NCBI GenBank assembly: GCA_964592475.1
Contig: CAZQEZ010000092.1
Coordinates: 1 to 16,707, forward strand
Length of the DNA: 16,707 nucleotides
From: CAZQEZ01 sp964592475
Lineage (GTDB): Bacteria; Bacteroidota; Bacteroidia; Cytophagales; Cyclobacteriaceae
Direction: 5' to 3'
Part shown: in pieces, positions 1 to 6,736 of the stretch
Numbering within the stretch: the first letter of the stretch is position 1
Layout of the letters: every line of letters starts with the position of its first letter
Made by a program: the position numbers and the translations under genes
Notes under the pieces: generated by a model
What the model was told of the DNA's origin: nothing
The model's input: the letters and a program-made list of their open reading frames with translations, nothing else
Database searches by the model: none

Positions 1-1
1 A

Positions 2-673
2 TATGTTGCTATATATAATCAGGATGTGACCCTTGTATGGAGTAGTTTGGAAGCACCTATTGTGAAGTTATCTGAGATATGGCCTGGTTATTTGTCCCAG
101 GCGCACCATGGTATTACCCCCAAAGATTTTTCTCATCCCTTTACTGATCAATTTAAAAAGGCTAATATTTACTCATTGATTTCATTAAATAACTTTCGTA
201 CTAATTTTCCACCAGTTAGTTCTGGCGACTTTCTTTTCCGCTATTCAATTACTTCATATCCTGGCGAATTTGATTGGCATAAATCACAGCATCATGGATT
301 TAGACTGCACAACGGTCTTACTACCGCCATAGTAAAAGGTGCAAAAGAGCAAAGTTATCCTGCTAGCCACTCATTTTTAAAAATTAATAATCAACAAGTT
401 GCCTTGCGAAGTTTTAAAGCTGCTGAAGATGGCCAGGGACTCATCATAAGATTGCAAGAAATTAGTGGTAAGCCATGTCAGGTAAATTTGCAGATGCCTG
501 GTATTGATTATAAAGAAGCTTATATAACCAATTTGGTTGAACAAAATGAAAACCAGATGAAAATTGAGGATGAAAAATTGGACTTGGCATTTGAGCCATT
601 TGAAATTAAAACCATCCGATTAATTACGGGCAAAAAATTTCCTGAAAAGCAAAAATACTTTTATAGCTATTAA
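2..673 (+). CDS. GH38-type glycosidase (alpha-mannosidase family), C-terminal part
   Basis: The reading frame is open from the first complete codon at position 2, so the true start lies upstream of the window. About 223 residues are visible. They match the C-terminal beta-sandwich of family 38 glycoside hydrolases: a WSSLEAP segment near the edge, then SFLKINNQQVALRSFKAAEDGQGLIIRLQE, shortened here to the diagnostic AAEDGQGLIIRLQE, then ITNLVE, and a final FEPFEIKTIRL strand typical of the domain end. The catalytic (beta/alpha)7 domain with its aspartate nucleophile is not in view, so substrate and activity cannot be judged. Known members remove alpha-mannose from glycans, often in the periplasm of Bacteroidota. 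The next gene starts 29 bases downstream on the same strand, so the two are probably co-transcribed. A GTG at position 26 is an internal codon, not the start. Confidence 0.8.
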   Translation, partial: YVAIYNQDVTLVWSSLEAPIVKLSEIWPGYLSQAHHGITPKDFSHPFTDQFKKANIYSLISLNNFRTNFPPVSSGDFLFRYSITSYPGEFDWHKSQHHGFRLHNGLTTAIVKGAKEQSYPASHSFLKINNQQVALRSFKAAEDGQGLIIRLQEISGKPCQVNLQMPGIDYKEAYITNLVEQNENQMKIEDEKLDLAFEPFEIKTIRLITGKKFPEKQKYFYSY

Positions 674-702
674 AAAAATCAATATAATCTATTATTTAAC
701 AA

Positions 703-2100
703 ATGAAATATAGTTATTGGCTGATCATGTTTTTCTATTTGTTCTCTGCCTGTGAAAAGCGGAATGAATCCACTCAAGTTCCTGCTCAATGGTATTCGGG
801 CTATGCAGAAGAGGTAATTACACCACCATTGGGTACTTTAATGTTAGAACCGCAAGGCAAGGAAGCTATCGGTGTTCATGATGATTTATACCTGCGGGTT
901 ATCACCTTTAGTGATGGCCTTGATACAGTAGCTTTAGCCACCTACGATTTGGTAGGAATGGATATGCCTATGGCTGAAAGCTTGCAACACGATATAGCTA
1001 AAGCTAATAATTTATCATCTCAAGCGGTTATGTTATCCTGTAGTCATACTCACAATGTGCCGGTGACGGTACAATTAGGTAGTGGCCGCCTCAGAAATAA
1101 GCAATGGGAAAATGAACTTAAGCAAAAGTCCATTGCTACTACCGCGAAGGCTTTACAAAATTTAAACCAGGTAAATTTAGCTTTTGCCAGTGAGCCGGTA
1201 CAAATAGCTTTCAACAGACGGTTGTTAATGTTCAATAGAGCCCGCATGAAACCTAACCCTCATGGACCGGTAGCAAAAGAGGTAAGTGTTTTGGTAACTC
1301 AAAGTAGTGATGACAAGCAACGTTTTATTTTTAACTATCCGGCACACCCGGTGGCAGTACATTCAGCCAGTGCCTGGTTTAGTGCTGATTTTCCCGGCTT
1401 TACTATAAATCACATTGAAGATAGCCTGGGTGCAAATGTGGAGGCAATATTTGCCCAGGGTTGTGGGGGCGATATTAATGTTGATCCTCTCAAAGGCGGA
1501 TATCAATCTGCAGCAGCGATAGGAAAAAAACTGGGCAATGCTGTTATAGCTGCCAAAAGTAAAACCAAAACTATAAGTGGTGGTCGTTTGCATTTTAAGT
1601 CACAAATAATTCATTTGCCTTACCGTCCGATCAAACCAGCTACGGCACAAAAGCTTGAACTTCGGGCCAAAGAAGCCATAAAAACGCTAAAAGAAAATCA
1701 AGCAGATGAAATCACCATGGAAGACCAACTGGATGTATTGCATTGGACCCGGGTGGTGCAGCATGTAGCCAATCATCCTGATTCAATTGCCGGCTTGCCC
1801 ATGCAGGTGCAACTTTATTCTTTTGGTAATGAGTTAGCAATTCTGGCATTTAGTCATGAGCTTTTTGTAGAGTATCAGAAATATTTTCAACAAAATTCAC
1901 CATTTGAGCACACGATGGTGTTGGCCTATACCAATGGTAGTGCCAGTTATATTCCTACCGCTGAAGCCTTTTATTTAAACGGCTATGAAATTCATGGGGC
2001 ACAACATCGCTACGCGCAACCTTATCTTACTCCAGAAATTGAAGATTTAATTAAAGAAAAAGGAATGGCTATGTTGAGGGAATTGTATAAATCCAATTGA
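703..2100 (+). CDS. Lipoprotein of the neutral/alkaline ceramidase fold (PF04734-like), probably not a ceramidase
   Basis: This 465-residue protein starts with a lipoprotein signal ending LFSAC, with lipidation expected at Cys17. It matches the N-terminal domain of neutral/alkaline non-lysosomal ceramidases: SHTHN (114-118), NYPAHPV with His215, SADFPG (227-232), QGCGGDIN (252-259), FSHELFVEY with Glu386, and YIPTAEA with Tyr416. By comparison with the Pseudomonas enzyme, His115, His117, His215, Glu386 and Tyr416 would form the zinc site. The GDVSPN motif that carries the nucleophilic serine in true ceramidases reads GDINVD here, so the serine is absent. The protein is also shorter than ceramidases (about 650 residues) and lacks their C-terminal immunoglobulin-like domain. 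A metal-dependent amidase or hydrolase acting on another substrate at the cell envelope is likely. It follows the GH38 gene closely, which suggests a shared role in breakdown of glycans or glycolipids (inference). Confidence 0.8.
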   Translation: MKYSYWLIMFFYLFSACEKRNESTQVPAQWYSGYAEEVITPPLGTLMLEPQGKEAIGVHDDLYLRVITFSDGLDTVALATYDLVGMDMPMAESLQHDIAKANNLSSQAVMLSCSHTHNVPVTVQLGSGRLRNKQWENELKQKSIATTAKALQNLNQVNLAFASEPVQIAFNRRLLMFNRARMKPNPHGPVAKEVSVLVTQSSDDKQRFIFNYPAHPVAVHSASAWFSADFPGFTINHIEDSLGANVEAIFAQGCGGDINVDPLKGGYQSAAAIGKKLGNAVIAAKSKTKTISGGRLHFKSQIIHLPYRPIKPATAQKLELRAKEAIKTLKENQADEITMEDQLDVLHWTRVVQHVANHPDSIAGLPMQVQLYSFGNELAILAFSHELFVEYQKYFQQNSPFEHTMVLAYTNGSASYIPTAEAFYLNGYEIHGAQHRYAQPYLTPEIEDLIKEKGMAMLRELYKSN

Positions 2101-2150
2101 TGAACGCTATTTTCTTTAAAATTATAATGATAAAATCGCTTTAGCTTTAC

Positions 2151-3365
2151 ATGAAACGATCCGGAACCGCTGACCTGCCTTTACATTACGGGAAAGTACC
2201 ACCCTGGCTTTACCAACGCATGCGTAAACTGGGAGGTGCTATTATTGAAGCGATAATACTGGAGTATGGTAACTCGGAAGTGCTTAGGCGCATGAGCGAT
2301 CCCTTCTGGTTTCAGTCACTGGGTGCCGTGATGGGTATGGACTGGCATTCTTCCGGCATTACCACCAGTATATTGGGAGCTTTAAAGCATGCCATCAATC
2401 CGGTAAGTCAAGAATTAGGCATCTATATCTGTGGTGGACGAGGAAAGCATTCGCGTAATACACCAAATGAGCTTTTGCAGATTGCCGATAAAACCGGTCT
2501 GGATGGCAATGACCTGGTAAGGGCCAGTCGGCTAAGTGCCAAGATTGATAACACAGCTATTCAGGATGGTTTCCAAATTTACCTGCATTCATTCATTTTA
2601 AATGATAAAGGTGAGTGGGCCGTGGTACAACAGGGGCTTAATGATGCCAGTGGCATGGCTCGACGTTATCATTGGCATTCACCCTTGATCAAGTCATTTG
2701 TGGAGGAGCCGCATGCTTCCGTTTGTGGAGTAAATCAGGGACTGATCCTCAACCTGACCGATAAAATGGCCAAACCTACTCAAGGTTCAATTCTGCAGTT
2801 GACCAAAGAAGAACCGGGTAGGTTAATGCCTGAGATTCAAAAATTGGTGATGCCCCGCCATCATGAAGTGAAAGCCAAAAATGTGAATTTAAAACGACTG
2901 GGTAGTATCCTGGCCCTGGCGCATGAAACTGACCTGCAACAATTTGAAGATTTACTCTTATTACAAGGGTTAGGACCAAGAACTATTCAATCATTAACCC
3001 TGGTGAGTGAAGTAATTCATGGTACCCCTTCTCGTTTTAGTGATCCGGCTCGTTTTTCCTTTGCTCATGGTGGCAAAGATGGTCATCCATTTCCAGTACC
3101 CACCAAGGTTTATGATGAAAGCATCGATGTATTGAAAACTTCTTTGCAAAAAGCTAAGCTGGGAGAATCGGATAAATTATTTGGTTTGAAAAAGCTAAGC
3201 CAGCTATCTTATAACCTGGAGAAGAATTTTAAAGCAGATCTAGCCAAATTTGGAAAGATTATAGCAAAGGAAAAGCAGGATTCATATAAATACGGTGGCC
3301 GGACAGTGTTTGGTAAAGCCAATCCTCCAGACAGATCTTCCGGTCAATTGAACCTTTTTGATTGA
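2151..3365 (+). CDS. DUF763 family protein with helix-hairpin-helix
   Basis: This 404-residue soluble protein belongs to the DUF763 family, found in archaea and scattered bacteria. Visible family hallmarks are the N-terminal RSGTADLPLHYGK, GMDWHSSGITTS (62-73), CGGRGKHSR (94-102), YHWHS (173-177) and FAHGGKDGHPFPV (304-316). Residues 268-289 (LLLLQGLGPRTIQSLTLV and onward) form a helix-hairpin-helix of the type that grips the DNA backbone. The many invariant-looking Asp, His, Arg and Lys residues suggest an enzyme, and the helix-hairpin-helix suggests DNA as substrate; both are inferences, and I know of no settled biochemical function. There is no signal peptide or membrane segment, so it should be cytosolic. 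The ATG start directly precedes the conserved N-terminus. The gene lies 50 bases after the ceramidase-like gene and 68 bases before the STAS-like gene. Confidence 0.85.
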   Translation: MKRSGTADLPLHYGKVPPWLYQRMRKLGGAIIEAIILEYGNSEVLRRMSDPFWFQSLGAVMGMDWHSSGITTSILGALKHAINPVSQELGIYICGGRGKHSRNTPNELLQIADKTGLDGNDLVRASRLSAKIDNTAIQDGFQIYLHSFILNDKGEWAVVQQGLNDASGMARRYHWHSPLIKSFVEEPHASVCGVNQGLILNLTDKMAKPTQGSILQLTKEEPGRLMPEIQKLVMPRHHEVKAKNVNLKRLGSILALAHETDLQQFEDLLLLQGLGPRTIQSLTLVSEVIHGTPSRFSDPARFSFAHGGKDGHPFPVPTKVYDESIDVLKTSLQKAKLGESDKLFGLKKLSQLSYNLEKNFKADLAKFGKIIAKEKQDSYKYGGRTVFGKANPPDRSSGQLNLFD

Positions 3366-3433
3366 AAATAGTAAACTTTGAGATACTAATCAATAACCTT
3401 TAATACAGTTCAAAATAAATTGTTTTTTTAAAA

Positions 3434-3865
3434 ATGAAAGAAGAAAATATCGAAGTACAAAAACTTAAGGATTTTAGTCATGCTGAAGTAGCTTCACTTA
3501 AAGATAAGCCCGATGTAATTGTAGTAAAAGCCACTAAAAATTATATACCCATGCGAGTATTTCAGCCAATTTTTGATTTTGTAGTTGCTCATGCCAAAGA
3601 AAAAAAGGTAAGCAAAGTAATATTTGACAAAAGGACCCTTAGTGTTTTTCATCAGCCGTCCATGGAGTGGTATTTTCTCGATTGGAAGGATCGCATGTCA
3701 AAGGTGGGCTGTAAAGTTCATAGGAAATTACTTCCCGATGATCAGGTATTTATTCAAAGCGTGAAAATTGCTAGAGAAAAACTAAACAAGGATTATCAGC
3801 AAGCTGAGTTTCAAAAATTAGATATTCAATACGCCGATTCGTTGCAAGAAGCAATTGATAAATAA
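3434..3865 (+). CDS. STAS/SpoIIAA-like small protein
   Basis: This 143-residue cytosolic protein has no signal peptide. Its alternating strands and helices (VIVVKATKNYIPM, then a helix, then KVIFDKRTLSVF, then PSMEWYFLDWKDRM) resemble the STAS/SpoIIAA-like proteins common in Bacteroidota. Residues 61-72 are the central strand and adjoining loop. The later HRKLLPDDQVFIQSV and the closing YADSLQEAI are typical of the family: they describe a protein inheriting the fold without the phosphorylatable serine context of true anti-sigma factor antagonists being clear. A structural or signalling role by protein-protein binding is plausible but unproven. It is the last gene of the plus-strand run and ends 12 bases before a strong terminator hairpin. 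Confidence 0.55.
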   Translation: MKEENIEVQKLKDFSHAEVASLKDKPDVIVVKATKNYIPMRVFQPIFDFVVAHAKEKKVSKVIFDKRTLSVFHQPSMEWYFLDWKDRMSKVGCKVHRKLLPDDQVFIQSVKIAREKLNKDYQQAEFQKLDIQYADSLQEAIDK

Positions 3866-3877
3866 GATTTGCCAAGA

Positions 3878-3921
3878 AAGCTAAAAAAGAGGTAGTAAGG
3901 TGTACTACCTCTTTTCAGCTT
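3878..3921. terminator. Strong bidirectional terminator between convergent genes
   Basis: A perfect 13-bp stem pairs 3885-3897 with 3903-3915 around a 5-base loop. It begins with AAAA and ends with TTTT, so it gives a T-tract on either strand. An outer 5-bp stem (AAGCT at 3878-3882 with AGCTT at 3917-3921) extends it across a small internal loop. It sits exactly between the STAS-like gene (plus) and the oxidoreductase gene (minus), as expected for a shared factor-independent terminator. Confidence 0.9.
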
Positions 3922-3925
3922 ATAT

Positions 3926-5257
3926 TCAAATAAAATTGTCCCATATTCCACGTCGAGGACCAAACATCATACTATTGGCTTCCTCGTCATTTACAAAACT
4001 CTCTCTCTCCGGATCCCATTGTAATTTTCTGCCCAACTCGTAAGCTATATTGCCCATATAACAAACAGTGGCTGTTCTATGGCCGGTTTCCACATCTGCA
4101 ACTGGATCTTTACGTTCTCTGATGCTATCAAGGAAATTTTGGTAATGATTGTTGCTTACATATAAATGCTCGGAAGGCTTGATCTTGATATCTTTCAAAT
4201 TGGCTGGTTCAGTATTTAAAAAACTTCTGCTTACCTCCAGGTTGCCATCCGTACCTTCAAATCTTACGGCCCATCCTTTGCCAAAATCTTCATGTGTCAT
4301 GGTAATACCATTTGCATAGCGATATGTAAGGTGTTTTACATCATTACCATTGGGTGGTGTTACTTCCACAGGCCCGCTACGATCCATGCCAAGTCCCCAC
4401 TGGGCAATATCAAACATGTGAGCTCCCCAGTCGGCCATGCCGCCACCTCCGTATTCCTTATAGTCGCGCCACCTGGGCCAGTGATCTTGCTCTATCGGAG
4501 GGCTAAGTACTTCGTTGTAGGGATTAAATTCAGAAGGACCTACCCAGGTATTCCAAGACAGATAATCAGGAACATCCTGGCCTGCTAAGTCATAATTTTT
4601 TGGAGGGTCACCTACCGCTACTTTCACATGCTTTATTTCACCAAGATAGCCATTTCTTACCAATTCAGCCGCATGTCTAAAGTCTCGCCAGGAGCGCTGC
4701 ATACTGCCGGTTTGTAGTACTCGCCAATTGTCACGAACGGCTTTTACCATGGACTTGCCTTCGGCAATAGTGTGACTCAAAGGCTTTTCACAATAAACAT
4801 CTTTACCCGATCTAGCTGCCTGTATGGTAGGAATCGCATGCCAGTGATCAGGTGTAGCTACTATCACTGCATCAATATCTTCTCGGGCAATTACCTCTCT
4901 AAAATCCAAATATCCTTCACATCCGGAATAATCACTATTATTGGTGCTATAGTGTTGATTAACTGATGCTACAAACCTTTTCATCTTTTTGGCATCTACG
5001 TCAGCTCCGGCTACTACCCGAGTGCCTTCATTTTCTATAAAACGAGGCAACAAGGTATTGGTAGTAAGTTTGCCCAGGCCTATATAACCTAACACAATTT
5101 TATCGCTGGGAGCAACAAATCCTGTGCCTCCCAATACACTGCGTGGAACAATAGAAAAAGATAATGCTGATACTAAGGCACTCCCTATAAATTTTCGTCG
5201 GCTAATACTTTTGGGTTTATATTCTTTACTCATTTTTAAATAGATTTTTTTGAACAT
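3926..5257 (-). CDS. Tat-exported Gfo/Idh/MocA family oxidoreductase
   Basis: This NAD(P)-dependent oxidoreductase has 443 residues from the first ATG. A twin-arginine signal (SRRKF at 19-23, then a hydrophobic stretch to about residue 44) marks it for folded export to the periplasm. The Rossmann domain shows GYIGLGK (57-63), ATPDHWH (134-140) and CEKPLSH (156-162), the Lys of EKP being the usual catalytic/cofactor residue. The C-terminal domain shows MADWGAHMFDIAQWG (274-288). Substrates of this family are usually sugars, inositols or their derivatives; the substrate here cannot be told. Some exported members are GH109 glycosidases, but I saw nothing that specifically supports that. An alternative ATG at 5233 (residue 9) would place the RR motif at residues 12-13 and is equally credible. 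The gene stands alone on the minus strand between a bidirectional terminator and a divergent gene. Confidence 0.9.
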   Translation of the reverse strand: MFKKIYLKMSKEYKPKSISRRKFIGSALVSALSFSIVPRSVLGGTGFVAPSDKIVLGYIGLGKLTTNTLLPRFIENEGTRVVAGADVDAKKMKRFVASVNQHYSTNNSDYSGCEGYLDFREVIAREDIDAVIVATPDHWHAIPTIQAARSGKDVYCEKPLSHTIAEGKSMVKAVRDNWRVLQTGSMQRSWRDFRHAAELVRNGYLGEIKHVKVAVGDPPKNYDLAGQDVPDYLSWNTWVGPSEFNPYNEVLSPPIEQDHWPRWRDYKEYGGGGMADWGAHMFDIAQWGLGMDRSGPVEVTPPNGNDVKHLTYRYANGITMTHEDFGKGWAVRFEGTDGNLEVSRSFLNTEPANLKDIKIKPSEHLYVSNNHYQNFLDSIRERKDPVADVETGHRTATVCYMGNIAYELGRKLQWDPERESFVNDEEANSMMFGPRRGIWDNFI

Positions 5258-5333
5258 AATTTTTAACTCGTAAATATAAGTATTTCACCATTAACTTTTT
5301 TATATAAATGGCTTTCTATCAATGGAAAGGAAG

Positions 5334-5387
5334 TTTTAACATTGATTAACTTGCATCGTGAACATTAAAAAGAACCCAATGTTAAAA
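5334..5387. repeat. 11-bp inverted repeat in the leader of the 102-residue protein gene
   Basis: TTTTAACATTG at 5334-5344 is repeated in perfect inverted form at 5377-5387, with a 32-base spacer. A further AACATT occurs between them at 5361-5366. The right arm ends 11 bases before the ATG at 5399. It could be paired operator sites or the base of a leader RNA hairpin. The region is AT-rich, so chance cannot be excluded. Confidence 0.45.
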
Positions 5388-5398
5388 AGGTAAAAAGC

Positions 5399-5707
5399 AT
5401 GGAAAATTATAAAACACCTTTACTTGATAAAATTAATGCACTGGAAAATGAGGGGTTTAGTGCACAATTTAAATTAGAAGGAGAAGAATTAAAAGATACC
5501 AATACTGGAGAAAAATATACACCCAAACAATTGAAGCTGGTAAAAGAATTTCGATTTGAAGGTATTTCCAATCCCGATGATATGAGCATTCTTTATGCAT
5601 TGGAAGCAGAAGATGGCACTAAAGGAACAGTAGTAGATTCCTACGGAACTTATGCCGATATTGAATTGGGTGAATTTCTAAACAAAATAGGGAAAAGGGT
5701 GCAATAG
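5399..5707 (+). CDS. Small conserved protein, often mislabelled phosphoribosylpyrophosphate synthetase
   Basis: This 102-residue acidic cytosolic protein has no signal peptide or membrane segment. The pattern FRFEGISNPDDMSILYALEAEDGTKG followed by VVDSYGTYAD is characteristic of a short Bacteroidota family that databases frequently name phosphoribosylpyrophosphate synthetase. It is about a third of the length of a real PRPP synthetase and has none of its motifs, such as the PRPP-binding loop or the flexible catalytic loop, so that label should not be accepted. The true function is unknown to me. It is transcribed alone, divergent from the oxidoreductase gene. An 11-bp inverted repeat lies in its leader, and a hairpin encloses its stop codon. 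Confidence 0.75.
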   Translation: MENYKTPLLDKINALENEGFSAQFKLEGEELKDTNTGEKYTPKQLKLVKEFRFEGISNPDDMSILYALEAEDGTKGTVVDSYGTYADIELGEFLNKIGKRVQ

Positions 5708-5714
5708 TTGCACC
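5698..5714 (+). other. Hairpin with the stop codon in its loop
   Basis: GGTGCAA (5698-5704) pairs perfectly with TTGCACC (5708-5714). The three loop bases are the TAG stop codon of the 102-residue protein gene. No T-tract follows directly, so it is not a classic terminator. It could protect the mRNA 3' end or affect termination of translation. Confidence 0.5.
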
Positions 5715-5747
5715 ATTCTTCCCAATAACTTAATGATTTAGGGTTGC

Positions 5748-5774
5748 TATAATAAGAAATATACCCTTATTATA
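5748..5774. repeat. 9-bp inverted repeat, AT-rich
   Basis: TATAATAAG (5748-5756) is inverted perfectly at 5766-5774 with a 9-base spacer. AGGGT at 5740-5744 can instead pair with ACCCT at 5763-5767, giving a competing fold that shares bases with the right arm. It lies between the 102-residue protein gene and the CAP gene. It may be a weak terminator or an operator. Confidence 0.35.
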
Positions 5775-5903
5775 TAAAAATCATACTTTTTATTACTTTT
5801 TATTGAAATAAATTACATCAGTCACGCGGTCTGATTATCAGATACTTATAAATTATTTTCAAAAAAAACCTATATATTTTTTCATTTTAGTACTTATTTT
5901 GTG

Positions 5904-5911
5904 TATTTTTG
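5904..5911 (+). promoter_or_regulatory. Bacteroidota -7 promoter box for the CAP gene
   Basis: TATTTTTG is an exact match to the Bacteroidota -7 consensus TAnnTTTG. Transcription would begin around 5918, leaving a leader of roughly 17 bases before the ATG at 5935. I found no convincing TTTG -33 element at the expected distance. A 13-base palindrome (TCTGAT T ATCAGA, 5830-5842) lies about 60 bases upstream and could be an operator. Confidence 0.5.
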
Positions 5912-5934
5912 ACATTGTAATAAAAAAGATATCA

Positions 5935-6486
5935 ATGCAAAAATTTATTTTTCTCATATTATTCATGTCTTTCAATTTGGCTTACACGCAAAACATTACT
6001 TCAGATAATTATGACCGTAAGCAAATGAATAAATCTTTGATTCAAGCAATAAGTGAATTTAGAAATGCTGTAAATCTACCTCAAATAGAATATAATGATA
6101 TGTTAACGCTAGCAGCCAATCATCATGCCACATACATGTCGCGCTCTACTATTGTTTCACATTATCAGGAAATGAATTTGCCCAGGTTTAACAATTTGAA
6201 TACTCCTAAAGAAAGAATCAAATATTTCGCCGGAGATTTGTTTGAAGAGCAAAATAAATATGCAGAAATATGCTTGGGTATTTCGGTAAACAATGCAGAA
6301 TCTTATCAAGAATTAGCAGATAACATTATACAAAATATTGTAAACTCTGAAAACATTGCCTTACTGCACAATGGTGATGTACGACATATGGGACTGGATG
6401 TGCAAAATAAAAAGAATATGTATTTTGTAACTATAAAATTGGGTATGGGATACAACAACATCATCGCCTTTAAAGATGATAAATAG
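5935..6486 (+). CDS. Secreted CAP/SCP-domain protein
   Basis: The ATG at 5935 was chosen because it gives a clean signal peptide (MQKFIFLILFMSFNLAYT, cleavage near residue 18) and lies just downstream of a -7 promoter box; an in-frame TTG at 5899 overlaps that box. The mature part of the 183-residue protein matches the CAP (SCP/PR-1) domain: a first helix with EFRNAVNLPQIEYNDMLTLAA, then IVSH (His76), TPKERI, AEICLG (Glu111 in the place of the usual GEN motif), and a final LLHNGDVRHMGLD (His145). These are the positions of the CAP cavity His and Glu residues. The domain is slightly divergent, and bacterial members have varied, mostly unknown extracellular roles. It is a single-gene unit followed by a terminator. 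Confidence 0.7.
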   Translation: MQKFIFLILFMSFNLAYTQNITSDNYDRKQMNKSLIQAISEFRNAVNLPQIEYNDMLTLAANHHATYMSRSTIVSHYQEMNLPRFNNLNTPKERIKYFAGDLFEEQNKYAEICLGISVNNAESYQELADNIIQNIVNSENIALLHNGDVRHMGLDVQNKKNMYFVTIKLGMGYNNIIAFKDDK

Positions 6487-6516
6487 ATTTGATTTTCATG
6501 GATTTTTTATTTTAAG

Positions 6517-6546
6517 AAGGGGCTTTAGCAATAAAGTCCTTTTTTA
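6517..6546 (+). terminator. Factor-independent terminator after the CAP gene
   Basis: An 11-bp stem, including two G-T pairs, joins 6517-6527 to 6532-6542 around a GCAA tetraloop and runs directly into a T-tract. It lies 30 bases after the CAP stop codon. Confidence 0.85.
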
Positions 6547-6614
6547 TTGATCCCCTCTTTTATGCCCTAATCCGCGTGTCAGCCTAGCATTGCCAATTGC
6601 AGAGGAAAGGCGCT

Positions 6615-6645
6615 GTTTTAATATTTAAAACAAATTAAAACAAAT
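6615..6645. repeat. Palindrome plus tandem 10-mer upstream of the ABC operon
   Basis: GTTTTAA-TAT-TTAAAAC (6615-6631) is a perfect 7-bp-arm palindrome. It overlaps two adjacent copies of TAAAACAAAT (6626-6635 and 6636-6645). The block sits about 90 bases before the ABC ATPase start and could be an operator for that operon. No exact -7 box was found between it and the gene. It is AT-rich, so chance is possible. Confidence 0.35.
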
Positions 6646-6736
6646 GCTGCCTCAATGTACTTTTACATGTCTAATTACTTTCCGGATAGGTAAATAATTA
6701 TCAACCGATTTTTTTAGTATAAAACTGACCCTTTTG

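Noticed and set aside
3926..5257. GH109 NAD-dependent glycosidase
   Set aside because: The Tat signal and Rossmann fold are shared, but the motifs are those of the general Gfo/Idh/MocA oxidoreductases and nothing specific to GH109 was seen.
5399..5707. PRPP synthetase
   Set aside because: The protein is only 102 residues and has none of the enzyme's motifs.
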